From Mesorhizobium sp. WSM4311 (GTDB lineage Bacteria > Pseudomonadota > Alphaproteobacteria > Rhizobiales > Rhizobiaceae): a stretch of DNA of 64,000 nt. The DNA lies in NCBI RefSeq assembly GCF_002295115.1, contig NZ_NSFV01000003.1:615842-679841 (forward strand), read 5' to 3'. This document shows, in pieces, positions 34,846-44,904 of this stretch. Every line of letters starts with the position of its first letter. Positions within the stretch are counted from its first letter, which is position 1. Both the position numbers and the translations under genes were made by a program. The notes beneath the pieces are model-generated. The model saw only the letters and a list, made by a program, of their open reading frames with translations. It ran no database searches and was not told the DNA's origin.

Positions 34846-35778
34846 ATGCTAATGATGAGGAAATACCTCTTTTCAGCAGGGTTCGCGCTGCTTGTGGCGG
34901 CGACATCCGTGTCGATGACGATCATGACGCCGCCGGCTTTCGCCAGCGAGATCAAATACGTCGTCAACGACGTACCAGTCACGTCAGGCGATATCGCGCA
35001 CCGCGCCGCCTTCCTGAAGCTGCAGCGCAAGAAAGGCGATGCCGCCCAGGAAATGATCGACCAGACGCTGCGCCTTGCCGAAGCCAGGCGGCTTGGCATA
35101 CGCATCAGCGACGCTCAGGTCGAGGCGGCCTATCAGCGCTTTGCCACCAACAACAAGATGCAGCTCGGCCAGCTTGATGGCGTGATGGAAAAATCCGGCG
35201 TCGGCAAGGATCATTTCAAGGAATTCATCCGCGCCCAGATGGCCTGGAACCAGGCTTTGAGCGCGCGTTACCGTTCCGGTGAAGGCGGCAGCGTGACCGA
35301 GCAGGATGCGGTCAGGCGCATGCTCGACAAGGGCGGTGCCAAACCGAGCGCCACCGAGTACATGCTGCAGCAGGTCATCTTCGTCGTCCCGGCATCCGAA
35401 CGCAGCGCGACGCTGGCCAAGCGCAAGCGCGAGGCCGATGCCATGCGCGCCCGCTTCAACGGCTGCAACACGACGCGCGAATTCGCCAAGGGCCTGATCG
35501 ACGTCACCGTTCGCGATCTGGGCCGGGTGCTGGCGCCGCAATTGCCACCGGACTGGGCCGAGCAGATCAAGGCGACCAAGGTCGGTGGAGCAACCACCAC
35601 GCGCGAGACCGAGCGCGGCGTCGAGTTCATCGGCATCTGCTCGTCGCGCGAAGTGTCCGACGACAAGACGGCCCAGATGGTGTTCCAGAGCGAAGGCTCC
35701 AACGACAAGGCCGCCGACGATCTCAGCAAGAAATATGTCGACGAGCTGAAGGCGAAAGCCCGCATCGTCAAGCGCTGA
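34846..35778 (+). CDS. SurA-like periplasmic chaperone
   Basis: A 310-residue exported protein: a signal peptide (cleavage after PPAFA, about residue 33), then a SurA N-terminal helical chaperone domain ([20 protein letters not shown]), then a single degenerate parvulin-like region ([20 protein letters not shown], then [16 protein letters not shown]). SurA proteins carry outer-membrane proteins such as LptD, and the position right after lptD fits. Two parvulin domains are usual in E. coli, so peptidyl-prolyl isomerase activity is uncertain. Nearby alternative ATGs at 34852 and 34855 would shorten it by two or three residues. Confidence 0.85.
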   Translation: MLMMRKYLFSAGFALLVAATSVSMTIMTPPAFASEIKYVVNDVPVTSGDIAHRAAFLKLQRKKGDAAQEMIDQTLRLAEARRLGIRISDAQVEAAYQRFATNNKMQLGQLDGVMEKSGVGKDHFKEFIRAQMAWNQALSARYRSGEGGSVTEQDAVRRMLDKGGAKPSATEYMLQQVIFVVPASERSATLAKRKREADAMRARFNGCNTTREFAKGLIDVTVRDLGRVLAPQLPPDWAEQIKATKVGGATTTRETERGVEFIGICSSREVSDDKTAQMVFQSEGSNDKAADDLSKKYVDELKAKARIVKR

Positions 35779-35779
35779 C

Positions 35780-36808
35780 GTGAAGAGCGCGATGACCGCG
35801 CTGGCGCTGAGCGTCGGCGATCCGTCCGGCATCGGCCCCGAAATCGCCATCGCCGCCTTCCTGGCGCGCGAGGCGGTCGGCCTGCCCGCCTTTTATCTTT
35901 TGGCCGATCCGGCGCTGATCGCCTCACGGGCAAGCCGGCTGGGCGTGTCGGTGCCGATCGTCGAGACGACACCGGCACAGGCGGCGCAGGCCTTCGCGCG
36001 CACCTTGCCGATCGTTCCACTGGCAGCCCGGTTCATCGATAGCCCCGGCCGGCCGGATCCGGCCAACGCGGCCGGAACCGTCGAGGCGATCGATCGCGCG
36101 GTCGCCGCCTGCCTTGCCGGTGACGCCGCCGCCGTGGTCACCTGCCCGATCGCCAAGAAGCCGCTCTACGATGCCGGTTTCCGCTTTCCCGGCCACACCG
36201 AATATCTGGCGCATCTGGCAACACGGCACAATGGCGTCGAGGCATCGCCGGTCATGATGCTGGCCGGCCCGAACCTGCGCACGGTTCCCGTCACCATCCA
36301 CATCGCCCTGGCGGAGGTGCCGAAGGCCCTGACCACCGAACTGATCGTCGCGACCGCGCGCATCACCGCGGCCGACCTCGCCGGCCGCTTCGGCATCGCC
36401 AGGCCGAGGCTGGCCATTGCCGGCCTCAATCCGCATGCCGGCGAAGGCGGTTCGATGGGTCTGGAGGACGAACATATCGTGCGGCCGGCAGTCGACATCC
36501 TGCGCGCCGAGGGCATCGATGCTTTCGGCCCCCTGGCGGCCGACACGCTGTTCCATGCGCGGGCGCGGGCAGGCTACGATGCAGCGCTTTGCATGTATCA
36601 CGACCAGGCGTTGATCCCGGCCAAGACGCTGGCCTTCGACGATGCCGTCAACGTCACGCTCGGCCTGCCCTTCATCCGCACGTCGCCAGACCATGGCACC
36701 GCCTTCGATATCGCCGGCAGGGGCATTGCACGACCGGACAGCCTGATCGCCGCATTGAAGCTCGCCAGAACGCTCGCCGACACCGACAAAAAGGCCGCGG
36801 CGGCATGA
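35780..36808 (+). CDS. pdxA: 4-hydroxythreonine-4-phosphate dehydrogenase
   Basis: A 342-residue NAD-dependent enzyme of pyridoxal-5'-phosphate synthesis. The N-terminal motif is [14 protein letters not shown]; metal-binding histidines lie in [18 protein letters not shown] and SPDHGTAFD. The GTG at 35780 lies directly after the SurA stop; the ATG at 35792 is an alternative. It is followed closely by rsmA, and surA-pdxA-rsmA is a widely conserved order. Confidence 0.95.
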   Translation: MKSAMTALALSVGDPSGIGPEIAIAAFLAREAVGLPAFYLLADPALIASRASRLGVSVPIVETTPAQAAQAFARTLPIVPLAARFIDSPGRPDPANAAGTVEAIDRAVAACLAGDAAAVVTCPIAKKPLYDAGFRFPGHTEYLAHLATRHNGVEASPVMMLAGPNLRTVPVTIHIALAEVPKALTTELIVATARITAADLAGRFGIARPRLAIAGLNPHAGEGGSMGLEDEHIVRPAVDILRAEGIDAFGPLAADTLFHARARAGYDAALCMYHDQALIPAKTLAFDDAVNVTLGLPFIRTSPDHGTAFDIAGRGIARPDSLIAALKLARTLADTDKKAAAA

Positions 36809-36833
36809 GCGATTCCGTTTGGGGTCCGAACGC

Positions 36834-37673
36834 ATGAGCATCGACGGGCTGCCGCCGCTGCGCGATGTCATCGAGCGCCATGGGCTGCAGGCGAAAAAGG
36901 CGCTTGGCCAGAACTTCCTGCTCGACCTCAATTTGACCGGCAAGATCGCACGCAGCGCGGGCGACCTGACAAACACCGCGGTGATCGAGGTTGGGCCGGG
37001 ACCTGGCGGCCTGACAAGAGCGCTGCTTTCCAACGGCGCCCGCCGGGTTGTCGCCATCGAGCGCGACGAGCGCTGCTTGGCGGCATTGGCCGAAGTCTCC
37101 GCTCACTATCCCGGCCGGCTGGAGGTGGTTTCCGGCGATGCGCTGAAAACCGACTTCGCCGCCCTCGCCTCCGCGGCCGCCGGAGCCAGCGGTCAGGTGC
37201 GGATCGTCGCCAATCTGCCCTACAACATCGGCACGGAACTGCTCGTCCGGTGGCTGACGGTCGTGGACTGGCCGCCCTTCTACGCCTCGATGACGCTGAT
37301 GTTCCAGCGTGAGGTTGCCCAGCGCATCGTCGCCGAGCCCGGCAGCGACGCCTATGGCCGGCTTGGGGTGCTGGCCGGCTGGCGCACGAAGGCCAGGATC
37401 GCCTTCGACGTGCCTCCCCAGGCCTTCACGCCGCCGCCCAAGGTCACCTCTTCGGTGGTGCATCTGGAGCCGCGCGCGACGCCCCTGCCGGCTGACGTCA
37501 AGAAACTCGGCCGTATCACCGAAGCCGCCTTCGGCCAACGCCGCAAGATGCTGCGGCAGAGTGTGAAGAGCCTCGGCGGCGAGGCCTTGCTGGAGCGTGC
37601 GGGCATCGATCCGACCCGCCGCGCCGAAACCCTCAGTGTCGAGGAATTTGTGCGGCTGACCAATGCGGCTTAG
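36834..37673 (+). CDS. rsmA: 16S rRNA dimethyladenosine transferase
   Basis: A 279-residue KsgA-type enzyme that dimethylates A1518 and A1519 near the 3' end of 16S rRNA, a late step of small-subunit assembly. The N-terminus [20 protein letters not shown], the SAM motif [10 protein letters not shown] and the catalytic NLPYNIGT are clear. I chose the ATG at 36834; a TTG five codons earlier is possible. It is the last gene of the lpt-pdxA operon. Confidence 0.96.
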   Translation: MSIDGLPPLRDVIERHGLQAKKALGQNFLLDLNLTGKIARSAGDLTNTAVIEVGPGPGGLTRALLSNGARRVVAIERDERCLAALAEVSAHYPGRLEVVSGDALKTDFAALASAAAGASGQVRIVANLPYNIGTELLVRWLTVVDWPPFYASMTLMFQREVAQRIVAEPGSDAYGRLGVLAGWRTKARIAFDVPPQAFTPPPKVTSSVVHLEPRATPLPADVKKLGRITEAAFGQRRKMLRQSVKSLGGEALLERAGIDPTRRAETLSVEEFVRLTNAA

Positions 37674-37740
37674 CGCCGGCAGCTCTGGAATCGCGACGAT
37701 GCAGGCATAGATAGGCTGGCGAGCATGCCGGAGAAGCCAG

Positions 37741-38034
37741 ATGCCTGCCTATATCATTTCCGATGTCACCATCCGCGACCACGAGGCATTCCAGACATAC
37801 CGCTCGCGTGCCGCGGCTTCCATTGCCCACTATGGCGGGCGCTATCTCGTACGCGGCGGCCAGGTGGATACGCTGGAGGGCGAGTGGCATCCCACACCGC
37901 TGATCGTTGTCGAATTTCCTGACATTGAGCAGGCACGGCGCTGGTATGCATCCGCCGAGTATGCTGCAGCGCTGGATGTGCGCGACGCCGCGCTCAGCCG
38001 CCATCTGATCCTGGTCGACGGCATGACAGCCTGA
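37741..38034 (+). CDS. DUF1330 family protein
   Basis: A 97-residue ferredoxin-like-fold protein with the DUF1330 pattern (MPAYIISDVTIRDHEAFQTY, then HYGGRYLVRGG and IVVEFPDIEQARRWYAS). These small dimeric proteins resemble monooxygenases such as YciI/ABM-type proteins, but no activity is established. It ends convergently with gmk. Confidence 0.9.
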   Translation: MPAYIISDVTIRDHEAFQTYRSRAAASIAHYGGRYLVRGGQVDTLEGEWHPTPLIVVEFPDIEQARRWYASAEYAAALDVRDAALSRHLILVDGMTA

Positions 38035-38040
38035 AGCCAA

Positions 38041-38715
38041 TCAGACGGTTTTCTCGTCCAGCAGCCCCGAGACGAAATCGAAGAGACCGGGCCGGCGGTC
38101 GCGCCGCAATCGTTCGGCAACGACGATGCCGCGCACCTCGGCGAAGGCGCGGTCGAGATCGTCATTGACGATGACGAAATCATATTCCTTCCAGTGCTCG
38201 ATCTCGTTGCGGGCATTCTTCAGCCGCGTCTCGATCACCGCTTCCTGATCCTCGGCACGGCGCTTCAGGCGTGCCTTCAATTCCTTCATCGACGGCGGCA
38301 GGATGAAGATCGAGACGATGTCGGCACGCATCTTCTCCTTCAACTGCTGGGCGCCTTGCCAGTCGATGTCGAACAGCATGTCGCGGCCCTGCGCCAGCGC
38401 CAGTTCCGCGGGTTCGCGCGGTGTCGCATAGCAATTGCCGTGCACCTCCGCCCACTCGAGCAGCGCATCTGAATCACGCAACCGTTCGAACTCGCGCATC
38501 GTGCGGAAATGGTAGTGAACACCCTCGATCTCCGAGCCGCGGCGCGGCCTGGTGGTGACCGAGACCGACAATTCGAGGCTGGAATCGCTTTCCAGGAGGT
38601 TGCGCGCGATCGTCGACTTGCCGGCACCGGATGGCGACGACAGGACGAGCATCAGCCCCCGGCGGCGGATGCGGGATCCCAAATCCCTGGGAACCATCGG
38701 TTCCTTGGCGACCAT
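38041..38715 (-). CDS. gmk: Guanylate kinase
   Basis: A 224-residue kinase converting GMP to GDP. It has a P-loop ([10 protein letters not shown] at residues 26-35), a GMP-binding region ([19 protein letters not shown]) and a lid/adenosine region typical of the family. It lies three bases after yicC, a pairing conserved across bacteria. Confidence 0.97.
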   Translation of the reverse strand: MVAKEPMVPRDLGSRIRRRGLMLVLSSPSGAGKSTIARNLLESDSSLELSVSVTTRPRRGSEIEGVHYHFRTMREFERLRDSDALLEWAEVHGNCYATPREPAELALAQGRDMLFDIDWQGAQQLKEKMRADIVSIFILPPSMKELKARLKRRAEDQEAVIETRLKNARNEIEHWKEYDFVIVNDDLDRAFAEVRGIVVAERLRRDRRPGLFDFVSGLLDEKTV

Positions 38716-38718
38716 CGG

Positions 38719-39609
38719 CTACTCCAGATTCTGGACCTGTTCACGAAACTGGTCGACCACCGCCTTCAGCTCCAGTCCGATCGCGGTGACGGCCGCAGCA
38801 TTCGACTTCGAACACAGCGTATTCGATTCGCGGTTAAATTCCTGTGCCAGAAAATCGAGCTTCCGGCCGACGGCACCGCCGCCCTCAAGCAGCGCCCGGC
38901 CAGATGCGACATGCGTTTTCAGCCGATCGATCTCTTCGCGAATATCAGCCTTGGTGGCGAGGAATGCCGCCTCCATGTGCAGGCGGCTCGCATCCAGATT
39001 GGCGGACGCGTCCATCAGCAGCCTGACCTGCTCGGCTATGCGTTCACGGATCGCCGCCGTCTCGCGGGACGGATCCGCCTCCGCGCGCAGCGTCAGTGCC
39101 TCGATGGCGTCGATGTGGGCGGACAGCAGCAAAGCCAGGGCCGCACCCTCGCTTTGCCGTGCCTGTTCGAGCCCTTTCAGCGCCACGTCGAGCGCGGCCA
39201 TGATGGCGGTGTCGAGCACAGCGCGCGCCTCTTCGGTTTCCACGGTTTCGGGAATGTCGAGCACGCCACGCAGCGACAGCAGGCCGTCAGCGGTCGCGGG
39301 AGCAACGCCGAACTGTTCCTGCAGCCGCTTGGCGAGACCCGCAAGGTCCTTCAGAAACGCCTCGTTGACGACGGGTTGCGCCTGCGCGCCGGCGGCGCGG
39401 CCGATGGTCAGCGTCGCCTGGAAATTGCCGCGGGCGAAACGCTTCTGCAGCGTTTGCCTGACCGCCGGCTCCAGACGCTCGAAACCTTGCGGCAGCCGCA
39501 GCCGCACCTCGACGCTCTTGCCGTTGACGGATTTGACTTCCCAGGCGATCGAGGTGCCGTCGTGCTCGGCGACAGCACGCGCAAATCCGGTCATGCTCTG
39601 CAAATTCAT
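38719..39609 (-). CDS. YicC-family endoribonuclease-like protein
   Basis: A 296-residue protein of the YicC/YloC family, which has been linked to RNA cleavage and stationary-phase survival. It begins MNLQSMTGFARAVAEHDGTS and ends with the conserved block KSNAAAVTAIGLELKAVVDQ, then FREQVQNLE. I place the start at the ATG at 39609; 25 in-frame codons upstream are not family-like. It is paired with gmk and downstream of mltG. Confidence 0.93.
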   Translation of the reverse strand: MNLQSMTGFARAVAEHDGTSIAWEVKSVNGKSVEVRLRLPQGFERLEPAVRQTLQKRFARGNFQATLTIGRAAGAQAQPVVNEAFLKDLAGLAKRLQEQFGVAPATADGLLSLRGVLDIPETVETEEARAVLDTAIMAALDVALKGLEQARQSEGAALALLLSAHIDAIEALTLRAEADPSRETAAIRERIAEQVRLLMDASANLDASRLHMEAAFLATKADIREEIDRLKTHVASGRALLEGGGAVGRKLDFLAQEFNRESNTLCSKSNAAAVTAIGLELKAVVDQFREQVQNLE

Positions 39610-39765
39610 GTCGCCTGCACATCCCTGGCGCATCACCCCGAAACCAGTTTCCGGACAGGGCAAGTGCTGCTTGAAAATAACCACGCCGTAGGTGCGTCGA
39701 AATCGGACGCGTGGCGTTCCTTCAAATGTCAGGCTGTCGCCTTCCGGGCAACGCCTTTTCTTCGC

Positions 39766-41046
39766 CTACTGGGCATCGCCCGCATCGCCGCCGGCGTCGC
39801 CATTGTCGCCACCGGTGCTGCCGTCGGCAGGCTTGTCGGCGGCAGGGTTGTCGGCAGCAGGCTTGTCGGCATTGCCGTTTGCACCAGCGCCAGCCGCGGC
39901 CTTGGCCGCGTCATCGGCCTGCTTCTTCTGCAACGCACGATAACGAGCGACGTTCTCATTGTGTTCGTCGAGCGTCGCCGCAAAGACGTGACCGCCCGTG
40001 CCGTCGGCGACGAAATAGAGATCGTCAGTCTTCGATGGATTGGCCACGGCCTCAAGCGCTGCGCGGCCCGGATTGGCAATGGGCGTCGGCGGCAGGCCGT
40101 TGATCATATAGGTATTGTAAGGCGTCTGCTTCTGGATGTCCGACTGGTAGATCGGGCGGTCCGCGGGCTTTCCCTTGCCGCCGAACAAACCATAGATGAT
40201 GGTCGGGTCGGATTGCAGCCGCATGCCCTTGGCCAGGCGGTTGAGGAAGACGGCGGCGACGCGCGAACGCTCGTCACCCTTGCCGGTTTCCTTCTCGACG
40301 ATCGAGGCCAGCGTGACGAAGTCCTCGATGTTGGCCAGTGGCAGGTCCGGCGCGCGCCGCTGCCAGACCTCGTCGACCAGTTTCTTCTGGTCGGCCTCCA
40401 GCTTGTCGATCATCTGCTGGCGCGTCGCACCGCGCGTGAAGCGCAGCGTGTCGGTGGCAAGGCTGCCCTCGGGAGGCGTTGTCGCCGGCATGTCGCCGCT
40501 CAAGGCGGGTTCATCGGCGATACGCTGCAGAGCCTGCTCAACCGTCAGCCCTTCCGGAACGGTCAGCGAGTACATCACCGACTTGCCGCTTTTCAAAAGC
40601 TCCATGATGTCGCGCATGGATGCCCGGGGCTTGATCTCGTATTCGCCGGCCTTGAGCGCGGAATCGTTGCCGAAAGCACGCACGCCAAGGCGGAAGACGC
40701 GGGCGTCGCTGATCAGTCCACGGCGCTCGAGCTGGTCGGCGATGTCCTGGACGCCGGTGTTCGGCTTGACCAGGAAGGTGTCGCCATTGGCCGAGGGGCC
40801 GGGTTCAGTGAACTCCTGCTTGCCGAAGTAAAGCGCCGCGCCCGCGGCCAGAACCATCAGCATCACCAGGGAGATGACGAAGTTCATGAACACGACGACC
40901 TGGCTGCGCGAAGCGCGCGAGCGCTTCGGCGGCGGCGTTCCGGCTTCCGGCCGCAAGGCTTCGCTGGCTGTCTTCGGCACGATCGGTCCGGTATTGTTCG
41001 TCGGCCGTTGCCCGACTTCTCCATTGCCCGCCGGATTTGTGTTCAT
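39766..41046 (-). CDS. mltG: Endolytic murein transglycosylase
   Basis: A 426-residue inner-membrane enzyme that cleaves nascent peptidoglycan strands and so sets chain length. It has a cytoplasmic N-terminus of about 50 residues, one transmembrane helix (51-75), a LysM-like region (SANGDTFLVKPNTGVQDIAD) and the YceG domain with catalytic Glu251 in FVTLASIVEKETG. A C-terminal low-complexity tail of about 50 residues (ADKPAADNPAADKPADGSTG) is periplasmic. It lies after fabF, the usual Rhizobiales order. Confidence 0.95.
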   Translation of the reverse strand: MNTNPAGNGEVGQRPTNNTGPIVPKTASEALRPEAGTPPPKRSRASRSQVVVFMNFVISLVMLMVLAAGAALYFGKQEFTEPGPSANGDTFLVKPNTGVQDIADQLERRGLISDARVFRLGVRAFGNDSALKAGEYEIKPRASMRDIMELLKSGKSVMYSLTVPEGLTVEQALQRIADEPALSGDMPATTPPEGSLATDTLRFTRGATRQQMIDKLEADQKKLVDEVWQRRAPDLPLANIEDFVTLASIVEKETGKGDERSRVAAVFLNRLAKGMRLQSDPTIIYGLFGGKGKPADRPIYQSDIQKQTPYNTYMINGLPPTPIANPGRAALEAVANPSKTDDLYFVADGTGGHVFAATLDEHNENVARYRALQKKQADDAAKAAAGAGANGNADKPAADNPAADKPADGSTGGDNGDAGGDAGDAQ

Positions 41047-41148
41047 CTCGCCCTACCGTTTGATCTCTCAACGAATCCCCCGCGGCAGAGTAGGGGCGAA
41101 TATGGCAAAATTGACGACATGCCGAGGCATCGCCCGGCAGCCGGACGA

Positions 41149-42411
41149 TCAGCCATTGTAGCGCTGGAACACAAGCGAAGCGTTTGTGCCGCCGAAGCCG
41201 AAGGAATTGGAGAGCGCCACGTCGATCTGGCGGGAGCGAGGCTTGTTCGGCACCAGGTCGATCGCTGTTTCGCGCTCCGGCTTGTCGAGATTGATGGTCG
41301 CCGGCGCGACATTGTCCCTGATCGCAAGGATCGAAAAGATCGCTTCGGCAGCACCAGCCGCGCCCAGGAGATGGCCGATCGACGACTTGGTCGACGACAT
41401 CGAAATCTTCGACGCGGCATTGCCGACAAGCCGCTCGACAGCGCCGAGTTCGATCGTATCGGCCATGGTCGAGGTGCCATGCGCGTTGATGTAGTCGACA
41501 TCGGCGGGCGCAAGCCTGGCCCGGTTCAACGCCGCGGTCATGCAACGGAAAGCGCCATCGCCGTCCTCGGCCGGTGCGGTGATGTGATAGGCGTCGCCGG
41601 TAAGGCCGTAGCCGGTCACCTCGGCATAAATCTTGGCGCCCCGCGCCTTGGCGTGCTCGAGTTCCTCCAGCACCACAACACCGGCGCCCTCGCCCATGAC
41701 GAAGCCGTCGCGGTCACGGTCATAGGGACGCGACGCCGTTTGCGGCGTGTCATTTCGCTCGGTCGACAGCGCCCGGCAGGCGGCGAAACCGGCGATCGAC
41801 AGCCTTGTCACCGGCGCCTCGGCGCCGCCGGCGAGCATGACATCGGCATCGCCCCACATGATCAGGCGGGCCGCATCGCCAATGGCGTGCGCGCCGGTCG
41901 AGCAGGCCGTGACCACGGCATGGTTCGGGCCTTTCAGCCCGTGCCGGATCGAAACCTGGCCGGAGACGAGATTGATGATCTGGCCGGGGATGAAGAAGGG
42001 GCTGATGCGGCGCGGACCGCGCTCCTTGAGGATTATCGCGTTCTCGGCAATGCCCTCGATGCCGCCAATGCCAGAACCGATGAGCACGCCTGTGGCGCAT
42101 TGTTCTTCGTGTGTCTTGGGCTCCCAGCCGGAATCCTTCAGCGCTTCGTCGGCGGCGGCAATCCCATACAGGATGAAGTCGCCGATCTTGCGCAATTCCT
42201 TCGGCTCGAGCACGGCCTCGGGATTGAAGGTGGCATTGCTGCCGTCACCACGCGGAATGACGTGGGCGATCTTGCAGGCAAGATCGTCCACCTCGAACTC
42301 GGTGATGCGCTTGGCCGCGCTGCGGCCGGTCAGAAGTTCCTTCCAGCTGTGCTCGAAGCCCATGCCGAATGGCGACAACAACCCAAGGCCCGTGACGACG
42401 ACACGCCTCAT
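41149..42411 (-). CDS. fabF: Beta-ketoacyl-ACP synthase II
   Basis: A 420-residue condensing enzyme of fatty-acid elongation. The catalytic triad is visible: Cys170 in TACSTGAHAIGDA, His in NAHGTST and His in SSIGHLLGAAGA. It is adjacent to acpP, its carrier, with 35 bases between. Confidence 0.97.
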   Translation of the reverse strand: MRRVVVTGLGLLSPFGMGFEHSWKELLTGRSAAKRITEFEVDDLACKIAHVIPRGDGSNATFNPEAVLEPKELRKIGDFILYGIAAADEALKDSGWEPKTHEEQCATGVLIGSGIGGIEGIAENAIILKERGPRRISPFFIPGQIINLVSGQVSIRHGLKGPNHAVVTACSTGAHAIGDAARLIMWGDADVMLAGGAEAPVTRLSIAGFAACRALSTERNDTPQTASRPYDRDRDGFVMGEGAGVVVLEELEHAKARGAKIYAEVTGYGLTGDAYHITAPAEDGDGAFRCMTAALNRARLAPADVDYINAHGTSTMADTIELGAVERLVGNAASKISMSSTKSSIGHLLGAAGAAEAIFSILAIRDNVAPATINLDKPERETAIDLVPNKPRSRQIDVALSNSFGFGGTNASLVFQRYNG

Positions 42412-42445
42412 CGCAGGTCCTCCCCGGTGATGACTGCGGAAAGCT

Positions 42446-42682
42446 TCAGGCCGACGCCTTGTCGATGTACTTCACGGCATCGCCGACGGTCAGGATGGTC
42501 TCGGCCGCGTCGTCGGGAATTTCCACGCCGAACTCTTCTTCGAACGCCATGACGAGTTCGACCGTGTCGAGGCTGTCAGCGCCCAGATCATCGATGAAGC
42601 TCGCCTGCTCCGTCACTTTGTCGGCATCGACGCCAAGGTGCTCGATGACGATCTTCTTGACGCGCTCTGCGGTGTCACTCAT
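42446..42682 (-). CDS. acpP: Acyl carrier protein
   Basis: A 78-residue acidic carrier of fatty-acid intermediates. Ser37 in the [10 protein letters not shown] motif takes the phosphopantetheine arm. The start is the ATG at 42682. The gene sits between fabG and fabF with 199 bases upstream, enough for its own promoter; ACP is usually made at much higher level than its neighbours. Confidence 0.98.
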   Translation of the reverse strand: MSDTAERVKKIVIEHLGVDADKVTEQASFIDDLGADSLDTVELVMAFEEEFGVEIPDDAAETILTVGDAVKYIDKASA

Positions 42683-42881
42683 TTGGGGCATCCTCGTCTT
42701 TTGTTTGTCTGTCTTCGTTAGCGGGCAGAATGCCGCTAATCAAGCTGAAAGATGGTCCTGCCGGAAACGCAACGGCTACGAACCGGTTTTTGCCCGAACC
42801 GCCGGGTTGCGGGCCGCATTACACGAAAAATGGCTGAGGTCCAAGGTGAAATGGTCTCTTTTCACAGGCCCGCCATATCCG

Positions 42882-43619
42882 TCAAATCATGGCCATACCG
42901 CCATTGACATGGATGGTCTGGCCGGTGACGTAGCCGGCTTCGTTGGAGGCGAGGTAGGCGACGGCGGACGCCACTTCAGCACCCGTGCCCATGCGGCGGG
43001 TCGGAATCGCCGCCATGATCGCCTCCTTCTGCTTGTCGTTGAGCTTGTCGGTCATCGCCGATTCGATGAAGCCCGGGGCGACGCAGTTGACGGTGATGTT
43101 GCGGGTGGCGATCTCCTGCGCCAGCGATTTGGAGAAGCCGATCATGCCGGCCTTTGAGGCGCAATAATTGGCCTGGCCGGGATTGCCGGTCACGCCGACC
43201 ACGGAGGTGATGTTGATGATGCGGCCATGGCGGCGGCGCATCATCGGATGGGTGAGTTCGCGGGTCAGCCGGAAAACGGCGGTCAGGTTGACCTCGAGCA
43301 CGGAGTCCCAATCGGCGTCCGACATGCGCACGAACAGGCCGTCCTTGGTGATGCCGGCATTGTTGACCAGTATGTCGACGCCTTCGAGTTCGGCCTCCGC
43401 CTTCTGGCCGAGCGCCTTGACTTCATCGCGGTTCGACAGATTGGCCGGGAACAGCTTGACCCGATCGCCGAGTTCGCCCGCCAAAGTTTCCAGTTTCTCG
43501 ATGCGGGTGCCGTGCAGGCCGACAATGGCGCCTTGCGCATGCAGCACGCGGGCAATCGCCTCGCCGATGCCTCCCGATGCGCCGGTGACGAGTGCCTTGC
43601 GGCCGGTCAGTTCGAACAT
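42882..43619 (-). CDS. fabG: 3-oxoacyl-ACP reductase
   Basis: A 245-residue NADPH-dependent SDR enzyme of fatty-acid synthesis. Cofactor motif TGASGGIGEAIA, and the catalytic triad Ser139, Tyr152, Lys156 (SVVG and NYCASKAGM). The ATG at 43619 has AGGAG upstream. It lies between fabD and acpP, the classic fab order. Confidence 0.97.
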   Translation of the reverse strand: MFELTGRKALVTGASGGIGEAIARVLHAQGAIVGLHGTRIEKLETLAGELGDRVKLFPANLSNRDEVKALGQKAEAELEGVDILVNNAGITKDGLFVRMSDADWDSVLEVNLTAVFRLTRELTHPMMRRRHGRIINITSVVGVTGNPGQANYCASKAGMIGFSKSLAQEIATRNITVNCVAPGFIESAMTDKLNDKQKEAIMAAIPTRRMGTGAEVASAVAYLASNEAGYVTGQTIHVNGGMAMI

Positions 43620-43678
43620 TTTCGTCTCCTGATCTGAGAAAACACCCTTCACACGGGTGGGGTCAAATCGCCAGTGGA

Positions 43679-44626
43679 TTATGCGAATGCGGCCAACGCG
43701 GCCTCGACATCGGCCGGCGTGCCGACGGCCGATGTCGCGATGTCGCGGTTGATGCGCCGTGCCAGGCCCGACAGCACCTTGCCGGCGCCGATCTCGTAAA
43801 GCGTCGTGACGCCGTTGGCGCCGAACCATTCGACCGTTTCGCGCCAGCGCACGCGGCCGGTGATCTGCTCGACCAGGCGCCGGGCGACCTCGTCGGGGTC
43901 GCTGGTCGGGGTCACCGTGACGTTGGACACTACTGGCACCGTCGGCGCATGCTTCGTCACACCGGCGAGCGCGTCGCGCATGACATTGGCCGCCGGCGCC
44001 ATCAGCGCCGAATGGAAGGGGGCCGAGACCTGCAGCATCAGCGCCCGCTTGGCGCCCTTTTCGGTGCACAGTTTCGCCGCTAGCTCGACCGCGGCCTTGG
44101 CGCCGGAAATGACCAGCTGGCCGCCGCCATTGTCGTTGGCGATCTGGCAGACATGGCCGGAGCCTTGCGCGGCCTCGGTGCAAGCCGCTTCGACATCCGC
44201 CTGCTCAAGTCCGATGATGGCCGCCATGGCGCCTTCGCCGGCCGGTACCGCTGCCTGCATGGCGTTGCCGCGAATGCGCAGCAACCGGGCCGCATCGGCG
44301 ACGGAAACGAAACCGGCGGCGGCAAGGGCCGAATATTCGCCCAGCGAATGGCCGGCGACATAGGCGACCTTCTCCTTCAGCGAGAAACCGTGCGCTTCCA
44401 GCGCCCTGATCGCCGCCAGCGAAACCGCCATCAGCGCCGGCTGCGCGTTGGCGGTCAGCGTCAAGGTCTCTTCCGGACCTTCCCAGATCAGCTTCGACAG
44501 GTTTTCGCCGAGCGCGTCATCGACTTCCTGGAAAACCCTGCGTGCCTCGGGAAAGGTGTCGGCGAGATCCTTGCCCATGCCGACAGCCTGGCTGCCTTGT
44601 CCCGGAAAGGTGAATGCGACGGCCAT
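43679..44626 (-). CDS. fabD: Malonyl-CoA--ACP transacylase
   Basis: A 315-residue enzyme that transfers malonyl groups to ACP. The nucleophile is Ser94 in AGHSLGEYSALAA; the N-terminal FTFPGQGSQAVGMGKDL is typical. It is the first gene of the minus-strand fab cluster and divergent from the phosphoglycerol-transferase-like gene. Confidence 0.97.
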   Translation of the reverse strand: MAVAFTFPGQGSQAVGMGKDLADTFPEARRVFQEVDDALGENLSKLIWEGPEETLTLTANAQPALMAVSLAAIRALEAHGFSLKEKVAYVAGHSLGEYSALAAAGFVSVADAARLLRIRGNAMQAAVPAGEGAMAAIIGLEQADVEAACTEAAQGSGHVCQIANDNGGGQLVISGAKAAVELAAKLCTEKGAKRALMLQVSAPFHSALMAPAANVMRDALAGVTKHAPTVPVVSNVTVTPTSDPDEVARRLVEQITGRVRWRETVEWFGANGVTTLYEIGAGKVLSGLARRINRDIATSAVGTPADVEAALAAFA

Positions 44627-44849
44627 GCGTGGGCTCCCGAAGACTGGTTTTACTTGCCGATAACACGAATTTTCCCTGCCTGTGGCGCAAGGCGGGCCGC
44701 CAAGTCAAGCCCGGTTCAACCCGGCCCCAGTTGCGAACCGTAGGCCGAGTGCCTGTTCCGAAAGGGCTTTTTGGCGATCACACCTGATGAAAACCGCTCA
44801 CGAATCGTTCGCTGGCTCTTCTTATTTCCGCCACAGGCGCTAGCTTTGC

Positions 44850-44878
44850 GTGACAATTATATGACAATCGCGTGACTT
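44850..44878. promoter_or_regulatory. Three-copy Pho-box-like direct repeat
   Basis: Seven-base units GTGACAA, ATGACAA and GTGACTT start at 44850, 44861 and 44872, each separated by four bases, an exact 11-base period. On the other strand the first two read TTGTCAT and TTGTCAC, close to the PhoB half-site CTGTCAT. The array ends 26 bases before the GTG at 44905. Confidence 0.6.
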
Positions 44879-44904
44879 GGGTTGTCGCCGGGTGGGAAGT
44901 TAAA

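Noticed and set aside
39628..39665. A GAAAC-CA-GTTTC hairpin upstream of yicC as a fourth repeat copy
   Set aside because: Only the five-base centre is symmetrical; the outer arms do not pair, so it cannot be assigned to the repeat family by eye.
38509..42552. A 1347-codon open frame on the plus strand opposite gmk, yicC, mltG and fabF
   Set aside because: It is the antisense shadow of four well-recognised genes in GC-rich DNA, has low-complexity Arg/Gly/Asp/His-rich content and no ribosome-binding site or domain.
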